Source: an uncultured Oscillospiraceae bacterium (GTDB lineage Bacteria > Bacillota > Clostridia > Oscillospirales > Oscillospiraceae). Taken from it: a stretch of DNA of 64,000 nt. This document shows positions 26,086-35,331 of the stretch, one piece after another. Under the pieces are notes generated by a model. It did not search any database. It was given only the letters and a program-made list of their open reading frames with translations, and was not told where the DNA came from. Location of the stretch: contig CAKUMO010000003.1 in the NCBI GenBank assembly GCA_934667815.1, positions 1 through 64,000 of the forward strand. Direction: 5' to 3'. Position numbers and translations under genes: made by a program. Each line of letters starts with the position of its first letter. Position 1 is the first letter of the stretch.

Positions 26086-27459
26086 ATGAACATCGTCATC
26101 ATCGGCGCGGGCAAGATCGGCGTGACGCTCACCGAGCAGCTCGCCCGCGAAGGGCACAACATCACGGTCATCGACAGCCGCCCCGAGGCGCTCACCGACA
26201 TCGGCAACCGGCTGGACATCATGACCGTCGAGGGCAACGGCATCAGCATCGAAACGCAGACCGAGGCCGGCGTTCCGCAGGCCGATCTGGTCATCGCCGT
26301 CATGTCCACGGACGAGCAGAATCTGCTCTCCTGCCTGATCGCCAAAAAGCTCGGCGTGAACAACACCATTGCGCGCGTGCGCAATCCGGAATATAATTCC
26401 GCGCTCCAGCTCGTGAAGGAGGATCTCGGCCTGAGCATGGCCCTCAACCCCGAGCTTGCCAGCGCATCGGAAATCGCGCGCATTCTGCGCACGCCGTCGG
26501 CCATCAAAATCGACACCTTCTCCGGCGGCCGCGTGGAGCTTTACAAGGTCGCAATTCCCAAAAGCTCGCCGCTCGACGGGCTGCGTCTTGCCGACCTTGG
26601 CCGCGTGTACGCAGGCGTGCTGATCTGCGTGGTCGAGCGCGGGCCGCACGAGGTACATATCCCCGACGGCAGCTTCGTGCTGCAAAGCGGCGACCATATC
26701 AGCTTCATCGCCCGCCCGAAGGTCGCGGCGAAATTTTTCCATAAAATCGGCATTCCCTCCGACCCGGTCAAGCGTGTCATGCTCATCGGCGGCGGCAGAA
26801 TTACCTATTACCTTGCAAAGCAGATGCTCGATCTCGGCGCAAGCGTGAAGATCGTCGAGGCCAAACGCGCCGTCTGCGAGGATCTGGCCGACCGTCTGCC
26901 CGACGCCACGGTCATCCACGGCGACGGCACGAACGAGCAGCTCCTGCGCGAGGAGGGCATCGCAAGCATGGACGCCATCGCCACCCTCACGGGCATTGAC
27001 GAGGAAAACGTCCTCATGAGCCTCTATGCCCGCAGCGTTTCAAAGGCGAAGATCGTCACAAAGATCAACCGCCCGACCTTCTCGCAGATCGTCAAATCCA
27101 TGGATCTGGGCAGCGTATTCCATCCGCGCTTCATCGCCTCGGACAACATCGTGCGCTACGTCCGCGCGATGCAGAACTCCCTCGGCTCGAACGTGGAGAC
27201 GCTTTATAAAATCGTCGGCAATAAGGCCGAGGCGCTGGAATTCCGCGCGACGGAGAAATCCGCAGTCTGCGGCGTACCGCTGGCCGAGCTGTCCACCCGC
27301 GCGGGGCTGCTGATCGGCGCGATCAACCGCGGTGGCCGCATCCTCACCCCCGGCGGCCGCGACACCATCGAGCCGGGCGACACCGTGGTCGTAGTCACGA
27401 CCGCCTCCGGTCTGGATGATCTGGACGACATTCTGGATAAACGGAGCGTGAAGGCATGA
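26086..27459 (+). CDS. trkA: Trk potassium uptake regulatory subunit TrkA
   Basis: 457 residues in two tandem RCK modules. The first starts with NIVIIGAGKIGVTLTEQLA and holds VIAVMSTDEQNLL; the second starts near 230 with RVMLIGGGRITYYLAKQM and TLTGIDEENVLMSL. Each has a Rossmann (RCK_N) and an RCK_C part. They bind nucleotide and gate the TrkH channel. AAGGAGGATG lies before ATG 26086. The stop overlaps trkH by ATGA. Confidence 0.94.
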   Translation: MNIVIIGAGKIGVTLTEQLAREGHNITVIDSRPEALTDIGNRLDIMTVEGNGISIETQTEAGVPQADLVIAVMSTDEQNLLSCLIAKKLGVNNTIARVRNPEYNSALQLVKEDLGLSMALNPELASASEIARILRTPSAIKIDTFSGGRVELYKVAIPKSSPLDGLRLADLGRVYAGVLICVVERGPHEVHIPDGSFVLQSGDHISFIARPKVAAKFFHKIGIPSDPVKRVMLIGGGRITYYLAKQMLDLGASVKIVEAKRAVCEDLADRLPDATVIHGDGTNEQLLREEGIASMDAIATLTGIDEENVLMSLYARSVSKAKIVTKINRPTFSQIVKSMDLGSVFHPRFIASDNIVRYVRAMQNSLGSNVETLYKIVGNKAEALEFRATEKSAVCGVPLAELSTRAGLLIGAINRGGRILTPGGRDTIEPGDTVVVVTTASGLDDLDDILDKRSVKA

Positions 27460-28940
27460 ACCGGCGAATGGTCATGTCGCTTTTAGGCGACGTTCTGCTC
27501 ATCATCGGCGCGGTGCTGGTGCTGCCGCTGCTCGTGGGCATCGTGCGCGGCGAACGCGCGGCGTGGAGCATTCTGGCCACCATGGGCATCTGCGCGGCGC
27601 TGGGTCTGGCGCTGCATTTCCTGCGACCGAAGCACAACCGCACGATGCACGTCAAGGACGGCTTCGTCATGGTCGCCCTGTCGTGGATCGTCATTTCCCT
27701 CGTCGGTGCGCTGCCCTTCTTCCTCAGCGGAGAGATCCCGTCCTATCTCGACGCGGTGTTCGAGGCCGTCTCTGGCTTCACCACCACCGGCTCGAGCATT
27801 CTCGGCATCCCCGGCCACATGGTCGAGGATCTGTCCGGCTGCCTGCTGTTCTGGCGCAGCTTTACCCACTGGCTGGGCGGCATGGGCGTGCTGGTGTTCA
27901 TGCTGGCCATCGTGCCCATGTCCGGCGAGAGCATTTATCTGCTCCGCGCGGAGTCTCCCGGCCCGTCGGTCTCGAAAATGGTGCCGAAAATGCGCACCTC
28001 GTCGCTGATTTTATACGCGATCTACTTCGGCATGACCGTGCTGCAAATCCTCCTGTTCCGGCTGGGCGACCTGTGCGGCTGGGGGGAAATGCCGTGGCTG
28101 GACACTTTATGCATCACCTTCGGCTCGGCAGGCACGGGCGGCTTCGCGGTGCTGAATGACGGCTGCGCAAGCTATTCGCCCTATATCCAGACCGTCACAA
28201 CGGTGTTCATGACGCTGTTCGGCGTGAATTTCTCGGTGTATTTCTTCCTGCTTTGCCGAAAATTTAAGCTGGCGTGGAACAATTCCGAGGTGCGCTGGTA
28301 CTTTATCATCATTTTCTCCGCCGTCGCGCTCATCACGCTGAACCTCATGCACGTCGGCGGCTTCTTCCCCACCGTCGGGCAGGCGATCCATCATGTGTTT
28401 TTCTCGGTCAGCTCGGTCATCACGACCACGGGCTACGGCACGGTGGACTTTGCCCGCTGGCCGGACTTTTCCAAGGTCATTCTCGGCATGCTGATGATTA
28501 TCGGCGCATGCGCCGGCTCGACCGGCGGCGGCATCAAGGTCAGCCGGCTTCTGATTCTCTGCAAGAGCGCGCGCAGCGAGGTGCGCCATCTCGTGCAGCC
28601 GCACGCGGTCGAGACGCTCCGCATGGACGGCAAGCGCGTAAGCTCCGAGGTCGTGCGCGGCACGCTGGGATATCTGATCGTGTATGTCGTGATCGCGGTC
28701 GTTTCGACGCTGCTCATTTCCCTCGACGGCCACGGCATCGAGACCAGCCTCAGCGCCATGCTTGCGACGCTGAACAACATCGGCCCCGGCCTGAGCGAGC
28801 TGATCGGCCCTGCGGGCAGCTTCGGAACGCTCTCGCCGCTGAGCAAGCTCGTGATGATCTTCGATATGCTCTGCGGCAGACTGGAGCTGTTCCCAGTGCT
28901 GGTGCTGTTCCGCTCCCTCATCCCGCACAGGAAGGGGTAA
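27456..28940 (+). CDS. trkH: Trk/Ktr-type potassium channel subunit TrkH
   Basis: 494 residues with about ten membrane helices in four M1-P-M2 repeats. Selectivity-filter regions include SGFTTTGSSIL, GSAGTGGFAVLNDG, TTTGYGTVD and a fourth around LNNIGPGLSELIGPAG. It takes up K+ with TrkA. The ATGA overlap with trkA indicates coupled translation. A bidirectional terminator follows. Confidence 0.94.
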   Translation: MNRRMVMSLLGDVLLIIGAVLVLPLLVGIVRGERAAWSILATMGICAALGLALHFLRPKHNRTMHVKDGFVMVALSWIVISLVGALPFFLSGEIPSYLDAVFEAVSGFTTTGSSILGIPGHMVEDLSGCLLFWRSFTHWLGGMGVLVFMLAIVPMSGESIYLLRAESPGPSVSKMVPKMRTSSLILYAIYFGMTVLQILLFRLGDLCGWGEMPWLDTLCITFGSAGTGGFAVLNDGCASYSPYIQTVTTVFMTLFGVNFSVYFFLLCRKFKLAWNNSEVRWYFIIIFSAVALITLNLMHVGGFFPTVGQAIHHVFFSVSSVITTTGYGTVDFARWPDFSKVILGMLMIIGACAGSTGGGIKVSRLLILCKSARSEVRHLVQPHAVETLRMDGKRVSSEVVRGTLGYLIVYVVIAVVSTLLISLDGHGIETSLSAMLATLNNIGPGLSELIGPAGSFGTLSPLSKLVMIFDMLCGRLELFPVLVLFRSLIPHRKG

Positions 28941-28965
28941 AACCCGAATTTCAAACCTTAAACAG

Positions 28966-28996
28966 CAAAAAACCGGCTCAACGAGCCGGTTTTTTG
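28966..28996. terminator. Bidirectional terminator between trkH and the GtrA-like gene
   Basis: A CAAAAAACCGGCTC stem with its exact complement and an AAC loop has T-tracts on both strands. It ends trkAH on the plus strand and the gtrA-like gene on the minus strand, whose stop codon is the next base. Confidence 0.92.
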
Positions 28997-29485
28997 TTAT
29001 TCCTCCGAAGATTCTTTATGCTTTTTGCGGTGGTGCTCCAAGCGGTTGGAAAAGACGTAATAGCGCTGGCCGAAGTAGTTCAGCAGCGCATAGGAAATCG
29101 CACCGGCGGTCATTTCACAGTTGCCCTGAATGTTGTGCGCACCGCCGAAGGAGAAAAACGCCCTGATGCGCGTGGACTTTAACGCAAGCCGTGTGACGAG
29201 CGGCGCAACAACGTAATAGGACAAAAGATAACACACCACAATGTCGAGCACGAAGCGCAGGAGCTGGCGCGGCGTGGTTTTGGCTTTCGGAAAGAGGACA
29301 AAGCGGCAGGCCAGATACCAGATCAGGCTGCCGAGGCCGTAGTTGACGATGGGCGCTGTGTGGCGGCTGAAGCCCGCAACGTTATAGAGCAGAAACATGA
29401 TGCCCGTGCAGAGCAGGAAATTCAGAAAGCCGATGACGAGATAGAGCACCAGCGTGCGATCGAGCATTTTTTTCAGTTTTTTCAC
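28997..29485 (-). CDS. GtrA-like membrane protein
   Basis: 162 residues with four hydrophobic segments and the GtrA pattern: LVLYLVIGFLNFLLCTGIMFLLY, NYGLGSLIWYLACRFVLF and a C-terminal LLNYFGQRYYVF. The family is linked to lipid-linked sugar translocation for surface glycans. Between the second and third segment there is an unusual insertion with AFFSFGGAHNIQGNCE. AGGTGA is upstream on the minus strand. It is isolated from any glycan locus here. Confidence 0.8.
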   Translation of the reverse strand: MKKLKKMLDRTLVLYLVIGFLNFLLCTGIMFLLYNVAGFSRHTAPIVNYGLGSLIWYLACRFVLFPKAKTTPRQLLRFVLDIVVCYLLSYYVVAPLVTRLALKSTRIRAFFSFGGAHNIQGNCEMTAGAISYALLNYFGQRYYVFSNRLEHHRKKHKESSEE

Positions 29486-29563
29486 GCGGTTTCACCTCGC
29501 TTTTTGGTGTGGAGTGTGTATTATACAACATTCCGGGCGAAAAAGCAAGAGGGAAACCACGCT

Positions 29564-29872
29564 GAAGGGCGCGGCAGAGTGGCCGCGCCCTTCAGCGTGT
29601 CGAAAAACTCTTTTCGGCACGCTGCCAGACTGCGAAAAAGTTCGGAAGACAAGCAACTCACGCCCGTCGGCGTACATAGGGTACGGTAGGGCGCGAGTTG
29701 CGCAGTAAGTCAAAATCCTTGCGTAGCAAGCTGGTTTTCAGACTGAAAAGTCTGGAATTCCCGACTTTTGTAAATGAAATCCAAAGAGCAAAAATTCATT
29801 GAATTGTGAATCGATTTTGACGATTACGGACTTTTTTGACAGTCTGAAGGGCGCGGCTGCTGCCGCGCCCTT
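29564..29872 (-). repeat. Copy A of the hairpin-flanked inverted-repeat element
   Basis: In minus-strand order, after the aconitase-X small subunit stop: a hairpin (29872-29847, stem AAGGGCGCGGC), a 221-bp core from CAGACTG to CAGTCTG (29846-29626), a small hairpin with CGTGCCGAAAAGAG (29625-29594) and a second hairpin with the same GAAGGGCGCGGC stem (29593-29564). The core matches copy B (43441-43660) at about nine of ten bases by eye. The flanking hairpins differ from those of copy B but match each other. ORFs predicted inside are not supported. Confidence 0.85.
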
Positions 29873-29899
29873 GCTGTAGTTCGGAACGATTTTGAGATT

Positions 29900-30349
29900 T
29901 TATCCCTCCACCGTTACGAGGCCGTTGGCCTCCACGGTGATCTGCATTCCGTCCCTGACGCAGGCCAAGAATTCCTCGCCCAGCGAATCGACGACGGGCA
30001 TGGACGCACCCTCGAGCCACACGTCCGAGAGAATCGCACCGGCGGCCGCCAGCGAATCGATCGGCTCGGAGAACAGCATGCAGGCCGGATTGCGCCCCAT
30101 GGAGCAGGCGCAGTAGAGCACCAGACCGCCCGTGGTCGAGCCGATGGTGCGCGGCAGGCACAGCGCCTTGCCGAGCATTTGCTTGCCGTAGAGATCGGGG
30201 TTGTTCTGGTCGCCGCAGGTGGCTTTTTTGTCGCCGAATTGCAGCGCCTTCTGGAATGACGCGAGGGTGTTCAGCCCGCCGTGGGAAACCAGCGCGGGCG
30301 CCGTCACCTGTCCCTGCGCGACAACTCTGCCCTGAAAGGTCTTTTTCAT
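29900..30349 (-). CDS. Aconitase X small (swivel) subunit
   Basis: 149 residues of the DUF126 swivel domain: GRVVAQGQVTAPALVSHGGLN at the start, a central LPRTIGSTTGGLVLY with the conserved active-site Ser, then SEPIDSLAAAGAILSDVW. In split aconitase X enzymes this subunit pairs with the catalytic large subunit encoded immediately upstream (ATGA overlap). Known members are cis-3-hydroxy-L-proline dehydratase and mevalonate-5-phosphate dehydratase. An in-frame ORF that starts earlier overlaps the large subunit. Confidence 0.87.
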   Translation of the reverse strand: MKKTFQGRVVAQGQVTAPALVSHGGLNTLASFQKALQFGDKKATCGDQNNPDLYGKQMLGKALCLPRTIGSTTGGLVLYCACSMGRNPACMLFSEPIDSLAAAGAILSDVWLEGASMPVVDSLGEEFLACVRDGMQITVEANGLVTVEG

Positions 30350-31635
30350 GCCTTGCTTCCTCCTCTCGTGATCTGCTCAAGAATCTCGTCGTCCGTGTAA
30401 TAGCGTGCGCTGGTGTAAGTGCGCAGCTTGTTGCTGGAGGTGATGACGGGCATTTTGGTGCTCAGCGGGTTGTTCATGTACATCAGGGGGCAGATATAGC
30501 TCGTGATGACGCCAGTCTTTTCCAGACGTGCGGCGTAGGGCGTGGAACGGAATTTTTCCAGCACGGCCGGGGCGGCGGTGAACACCGTGGGGATGACCAC
30601 GCGGGCGTTGCCCGCTGCGGCCAGACCCTGCTCCACGCGCTCCGTCCACGAGATGAGCTGCTCAAGGCTCATGTGCGGGCAGCCCATGAAGCAGAGCTTC
30701 GGCTTGGCGTCCTTGTTCTTCCAGATGACGGGATAGCTGTCATACACGCGCTGAAGCTCGGCGTCGTCAATGACATAGACCTGCGCGTCCTCGCGCACGA
30801 GCGACCGGCCGTATTTCACGGCCTCGGGCGTGATGTTTTCCACATGGTACAGGCCGACCGCGCCGTTGGAGGCCGTGGCCGCGCCGAAGTCCTTCAGATA
30901 GGTCTTGGCGGCATCGTCCAGCGTGCCGAGCCACTTGTCAAGCCCGCAGATGAAGGGCACGTCCTCCATGACCTTCATGCCGATGGCCGAGCCGAGAAGC
31001 TGCGCCTCCGGCTTTTTGGTCGTGCGCACCTCGACGATCCAGCTCGCACGGCGCCCCTCGTCCTTCAGAAGGCCGAAGGAGGGCACAAAGCCCACGATGG
31101 AGCCCATCAGGTCGATGATGCCGGAATTCCGGTTGCAGCGTGCGCCGAGAACGGAGTTCGCATAGACCACCGCGGAGGACTCCGACCACGACAGCACCTC
31201 GCCGAAGCCGGGCGTGTTGCCGACCTCGTCCATGTAGCAGGTGCAGGTGAAGGCGTTCGGATCCATCAGGCCCAGCTTTTGGAGCTGCTGCTCATAGTAA
31301 TCCTGACGGGTATACATAAAGTGGTTGAACACGAAGTTCTGCAGGAAGCTGCTCGGGACGTTTTTGTCCAGCGGGCGCGGGTCGGCGGAGAACTTCTGCG
31401 CGGAGACCGCACCGGCCTCGAGGAGCTGCTCCATCAGGTGATACACCGGGCCGAGCGCCTTGAGGCCGAAGGAGGTGACGAGGTGGTTGTACCTGCTCGT
31501 CACGGGCACCATCTCGTCCGCGCCGAACAGCTCGCCGTAGCGCACGAGCGTCTGCATGACCTTGGCCATGGTCTCGCCGCGCGCACCGTTCAGGATTTCC
31601 TGCTGCTCAGGGGTGAGCTTCATTTGAGATTCCAT
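30346..31635 (-). CDS. Aconitase X large (catalytic) subunit
   Basis: 429 residues of the DUF521 catalytic fold: LTPEQQEILNGARGETMAKV, VPVTSRYNHLVTSFG, CTCYMDEVGNTPGFGEVLSWSESSAVVYANSVLGARCNR and a late CFMGCPHMS. The spaced cysteines are candidates for an iron-sulfur site. It dehydrates a hydroxy-acid; which one cannot be read from the sequence. AAAGGTG precedes ATG 31635. It is followed by the small subunit and preceded (16 bases) by the flavin enoate reductase, so dehydration and reduction of a double bond are probably linked. Confidence 0.86.
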   Translation of the reverse strand: MESQMKLTPEQQEILNGARGETMAKVMQTLVRYGELFGADEMVPVTSRYNHLVTSFGLKALGPVYHLMEQLLEAGAVSAQKFSADPRPLDKNVPSSFLQNFVFNHFMYTRQDYYEQQLQKLGLMDPNAFTCTCYMDEVGNTPGFGEVLSWSESSAVVYANSVLGARCNRNSGIIDLMGSIVGFVPSFGLLKDEGRRASWIVEVRTTKKPEAQLLGSAIGMKVMEDVPFICGLDKWLGTLDDAAKTYLKDFGAATASNGAVGLYHVENITPEAVKYGRSLVREDAQVYVIDDAELQRVYDSYPVIWKNKDAKPKLCFMGCPHMSLEQLISWTERVEQGLAAAGNARVVIPTVFTAAPAVLEKFRSTPYAARLEKTGVITSYICPLMYMNNPLSTKMPVITSSNKLRTYTSARYYTDDEILEQITRGGSKA

Positions 31636-31651
31636 ATTGCACGCACCTTTC

Positions 31652-33703
31652 TTAAATCTTCATGGCCGCTTCATAAGCGCCCCAGACGACGCTGCGCAGG
31701 TTGCCGACCTGACGGCAGTCGCCGACGAGCTGCGCCTTGCCCGCCTCGGGCAGCGGCGCGGAGATGTAGCCAGCGCAGGAGATCACGCTGTCGCAGGGAA
31801 TCTCGATCTCGCTGCCGTCCTTTGCGGTGCAGAGGATGGAGCCGTCGCGAACCTCCTTGAGCGTGGTTTCCAGATACACGGGAACCTTGTGCAGCGCGAA
31901 CCACTCGCGCAGGTAGGACGAATTGGCAAGGCACACGCCCTTCTGGCTGACCAGATCGTCCTTCATCTCGACAATCACAGGCTTTTTGCCCTGCAAGGCC
32001 AGCTCATAGGCGATCTCCGAGCCGGTCAGACCGCCGCCGATGACGGCCACGGTCTCGCCGGTCGCCGTGCCGCGCAGATACTGGCAGGCTTCGATCATTT
32101 TTTCATAGCCCGGCACGCGGCGCAGCAGGCGCGGCGTTGCGCCGGTGGCGACGATGACGGGCGCATCCTTGAAGGCCGCGAGATCCTTGACCTCGTCGTT
32201 CAGGTGAACCTCAATGCCCAGCTGCGTCATCTGGCGGCGATACCACGCCAGCAGGTCGCGCAGCTTGCCCTTGTAGGACTCGGCGCTGGCCGCGATGAAC
32301 GCGCCACCCAGCTCACCGGTCTTTTCGTGAAGGACGGGTTTGTGGCCGCGCAGCTTCAGCACGCGTGCGGCCTCCATGCCGCCGATGCCGCCGCCGATGA
32401 TATGCACGGTCTTGGGCTTGTCCGTCTTGCGGATGTAGTGCTTGTTCCACTGCATGGTCTCGGCGTTCACGGCGCAGCGCGCCAGATGCAGGCTGTCGGA
32501 CAGCTCCTGATCGTTCGGCACGCCCTTGTAGTGGCACATGTTGAAGCAGCCGTTGTGGCACAGGATGCACGGACGGATGTCATCCTCGCGGTCCTCCTGC
32601 AATTTCACGATCCATTGCTGATCCGCGAGGAACGCCCGGGCGAAGCCCGCGCCGTCCAGACGGCCCGCCGCGACGGAATCGGCCGCGGTGCGCGGGTCGA
32701 GGCGGCCTGCGCAGATCACGGGGATGTCCACGAACTGCTTGATGTGCTCCACGTCCGCGAGGTTGCAGTTTTCCGGCATATAGATCGGCGGATGCGCCCA
32801 GTACCATGCGTCATAGGTGCCGTTGTCGCAGTTGAGGCAGTCGTAGCCCGCGTCCTGCAGATATTTCGCGGCACGCTCGGACTCGGCCATGTCGCGCCCG
32901 ACCTCCACATAGTCCTCACCGGGCAGCGCGCCCTGGCGGAAGCCCTTGGTCTTGGAAATCACGCTGTAACGCAGCGAGACGGGGAAGTCCTTGCCGCAGG
33001 CCTTCTTGATTGCCTGCACGATCTCGACGGCAAAGCGGTAGCGATTTTCAAACGAGCCGCCGTATTCGTCCGTGCGCTTGTTGACATACAGCAGCGTGAA
33101 CTGGTCGAGCAAATAGCCCTCGTGCACCGCGTGAACCTCGACGCCGTCCACGCCGGCGTCCTTCAGGAGCTTGGCGCTCTGGGCAAAGGCGTCGATGAGC
33201 TGATGAATTTCCTCGACGGTCATCTCGCGCGAGGGCACCTTGTCCGACCAGCGGTTGGGCGAGGGGCTGGCCGTGGCGGTGATCTTATCGAGGTTCATAA
33301 AGGGCTTGCTGACCACACGCAGGAATTTGTTGGTGTAGAGCGTTTCCATCATCTGGCTGATGGTGAACGAGCGGCCGAAGCCCGCCGTGAGCTGCACAAA
33401 GAGCTTTGCGCCGGTCTTGTGGAACTCCGGCATCCACTTTTTGAGGTCGGCGAACATCTTCTTGTTCTTGTGGAGCCATTGGCCGAACATGGGGTTGTAG
33501 ACGGGCTGGCAGCCGGGCATGACCAGACCCGCGCCGTTTTTGGCGACCTCGAGGATGAAGTGTGCGCCGTCCTTGTCAAAGTGGTTCTTCTCCATCCAGC
33601 CGAACAGATCCGTTCCGCCCATACTGGTCAGAACAAAGCGGTTCTTGATCTCACAGTTTCCGATTTTCCACGGGGTGAACAACGGGTTGAGCCTCTGATC
33701 CAT
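31652..33703 (-). CDS. NADH:flavin oxidoreductase, 2-enoate reductase/dienoyl-CoA reductase family
   Basis: 683 residues. Order: an FMN TIM barrel (1-370), a 4Fe-4S motif with C379, C382, C386 and C410, then FAD and NAD domains with HIIGGGIGGMEAARVL and AVIGGGLTGSEIAYELALQG. Related anaerobic enzymes reduce 2-enoates, dienoyl-CoAs or 7-alpha/beta-dehydroxylated bile-acid intermediates (BaiCD/BaiH). The pairing with an aconitase-X dehydratase suggests reduction of its unsaturated product. A minus-strand promoter (33822-33794) precedes it and AGGAGG lies just before ATG. Confidence 0.87.
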   Translation of the reverse strand: MDQRLNPLFTPWKIGNCEIKNRFVLTSMGGTDLFGWMEKNHFDKDGAHFILEVAKNGAGLVMPGCQPVYNPMFGQWLHKNKKMFADLKKWMPEFHKTGAKLFVQLTAGFGRSFTISQMMETLYTNKFLRVVSKPFMNLDKITATASPSPNRWSDKVPSREMTVEEIHQLIDAFAQSAKLLKDAGVDGVEVHAVHEGYLLDQFTLLYVNKRTDEYGGSFENRYRFAVEIVQAIKKACGKDFPVSLRYSVISKTKGFRQGALPGEDYVEVGRDMAESERAAKYLQDAGYDCLNCDNGTYDAWYWAHPPIYMPENCNLADVEHIKQFVDIPVICAGRLDPRTAADSVAAGRLDGAGFARAFLADQQWIVKLQEDREDDIRPCILCHNGCFNMCHYKGVPNDQELSDSLHLARCAVNAETMQWNKHYIRKTDKPKTVHIIGGGIGGMEAARVLKLRGHKPVLHEKTGELGGAFIAASAESYKGKLRDLLAWYRRQMTQLGIEVHLNDEVKDLAAFKDAPVIVATGATPRLLRRVPGYEKMIEACQYLRGTATGETVAVIGGGLTGSEIAYELALQGKKPVIVEMKDDLVSQKGVCLANSSYLREWFALHKVPVYLETTLKEVRDGSILCTAKDGSEIEIPCDSVISCAGYISAPLPEAGKAQLVGDCRQVGNLRSVVWGAYEAAMKI

Positions 33704-33793
33704 TGCGAGTTGACCTCCTTATTTTTGCGGAAGCGCCGGGGCTTCCTTTGCTGATGAAACAATGCACTGCGCCTGCTTCATATTCCTACCAAT

Positions 33794-33822
33794 AGTTTAG
33801 CACGGCCGGGCGAAAAAGACAA
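33794..33822 (-). promoter_or_regulatory. Promoter of the enoate reductase/aconitase X operon
   Basis: On the minus strand TTGTCT (33822-33817), a 17-base spacer and TAAACT (33799-33794). The HAD gene's stop codon is at 33837, so the two units are separated by this promoter region. Confidence 0.7.
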
Positions 33823-33836
33823 TCGGAAGTTTCCAA

Positions 33837-34586
33837 TCACAAACTTTTCAGCACATCCTCGACGCGGCGGCACTGCTGCGGAAAGCGCGCGCGCAGCTCC
33901 GGCACAGCCGAGGCCATTAAATACGGCGTTCCGGCGTATTGCAGCATGCCGACGTCGTTGTAGTTATCGCCGATGGCGAGGATCTCCTCGCGCGAAATGT
34001 TCAGAAGCTCGCCCAGACGGCGCAGGCCGGTGGCCTTGTCGGCCCTGGTGAAGTCCACCCACCACGCCCCCGCGATCTGCGGCGGCAGCGGCCAGCCGGT
34101 CAGCTTGGGCGCGACCTCGGCGGAGTTTTTGCAGAAAATGGAGATCTTCACGATTTCCTCGGGAATGTCCTCGGGCGTGGGAACATAGACGATATGGTTG
34201 CCCACGGCCTCTACCGCACGCACGACCTCCCCGCCCTTGGGGAACAGGTAGCAGCCGCGCACGCCGGAGACCATGACCTCGCAGCCGTCGAGCGCGAGGA
34301 TCGCGTGCGCCAGCCACATGGCCGTTTCATGGTCGATGGGCACGGCGTCGAGCAGCGTCCCGTCGGGGGCAAAGATCGAGCCGCCGTTTTCGCAGATATA
34401 ATACAGCTCGTCCGCGATGGGCGCAAAAAGCCTGCGCATGCTCTCGAGCCTGCGGCCGCTCGTCGGGCAGAAGCGGATGCCCTTTTGCTTGAGCCGCTCA
34501 ATCTCGTCGAAGATGACCGGCGCGACGGAATCCAGACGGTCAAAGAGCAAGGTGCCGTCAATATCGCTTGCAATCAGTTTAATCAT
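33837..34586 (-). CDS. Cof-type HAD-IIB hydrolase
   Basis: 249 residues. Motif I LIASDIDGTLL (Asp8, Asp10), a Ser/Thr in PTSGRR, a Lys in the ADKATGLRRL segment and motif IV AIGDNYNDVGML; the C2 cap lies between about 85 and 185. Such enzymes dephosphorylate sugar phosphates. Only 7 bases separate it from the response regulator upstream, so it belongs to the sensor operon. This hints that the sensed or imported compound is a phosphate ester. Confidence 0.88.
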   Translation of the reverse strand: MIKLIASDIDGTLLFDRLDSVAPVIFDEIERLKQKGIRFCPTSGRRLESMRRLFAPIADELYYICENGGSIFAPDGTLLDAVPIDHETAMWLAHAILALDGCEVMVSGVRGCYLFPKGGEVVRAVEAVGNHIVYVPTPEDIPEEIVKISIFCKNSAEVAPKLTGWPLPPQIAGAWWVDFTRADKATGLRRLGELLNISREEILAIGDNYNDVGMLQYAGTPYLMASAVPELRARFPQQCRRVEDVLKSL

Positions 34587-34593
34587 AAAAGCC

Positions 34594-35331
34594 TCACTTT
34601 CCGCTGTCCTGATACTCCGAGGGGCTGACGCCCGTCAGCCGCTTGAAGGTGGCAGAAAAATACGCAATGTCGCGGTAGCCGACGCTCTCGGCGACCTCAT
34701 AGACCTTCCGGCGGCAGTCGCGCAGCAGCTCCATGGATTTATGGATGCGGTAGCGCGTGAGATAGCTCAGGAGCGTCTGTTCGGTCTCTTTCTTGAACAA
34801 ATGGCTCAGATGGCCCTCGCTCAGCCCGAGCGCCTGCGCGACCATGCCGACCGTCAGACTCGGATTGGCGTAGTTTTCCGCAATGTAGTCCATGGCCGAG
34901 AGCACATAGCGGCTCTGGCCGCCCTTTTTCGGCAGGACGATCTCGTGCGCGGACTGCGCCTGTAAATTTTTTTGCAGCGTCAGCACGGCCTGCTCCAGCT
35001 CGCCGTCGTGGAAGGGCTTGAGCAGGAAGTCCACCGCGCCGAGGCGCATGGCGCTGCGTGCGTACTCAAAGCTGTCGTAGGCCGTCAGGATGATGGCCGG
35101 GGCGGTGCAGCCCTGCTCGCGCAGCTTTTGCAGCATTTCGATGCCGTCCATCTTCGGCATTTTCAGATCCGTGATGATGAGCGTCGGCTCATAGCGCCGC
35201 GCAGCCTGAAGCGCTTCCTCGCCGTTGGCAGCCTCGCCCACGACCACGCAATCCAGCGCCGCCCAGTCCACCGTCAGTACGATGCCCTTGCGGATCATTT
35301 CCTCATCTTCAACGACCAAGACCTTCAGCAT
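34594..35331 (-). CDS. YesN-type response regulator with AraC DNA-binding domain
   Basis: 245 residues. The receiver domain (1-120) has VEDEE, phospho-acceptor Asp55 in IITDLKMPKMDG, AYDS and LLKPF. The AraC double helix-turn-helix (about 140-243) ends in VAESVGYRDIAYFSATFKRLTGVSPSEYQ. The start at 35331 is inside the kinase gene (23-base overlap); a longer frame is an artefact. It most likely regulates the divergent ABC importer at 38.3 kb. Confidence 0.92.
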   Translation of the reverse strand: MLKVLVVEDEEMIRKGIVLTVDWAALDCVVVGEAANGEEALQAARRYEPTLIITDLKMPKMDGIEMLQKLREQGCTAPAIILTAYDSFEYARSAMRLGAVDFLLKPFHDGELEQAVLTLQKNLQAQSAHEIVLPKKGGQSRYVLSAMDYIAENYANPSLTVGMVAQALGLSEGHLSHLFKKETEQTLLSYLTRYRIHKSMELLRDCRRKVYEVAESVGYRDIAYFSATFKRLTGVSPSEYQDSGK

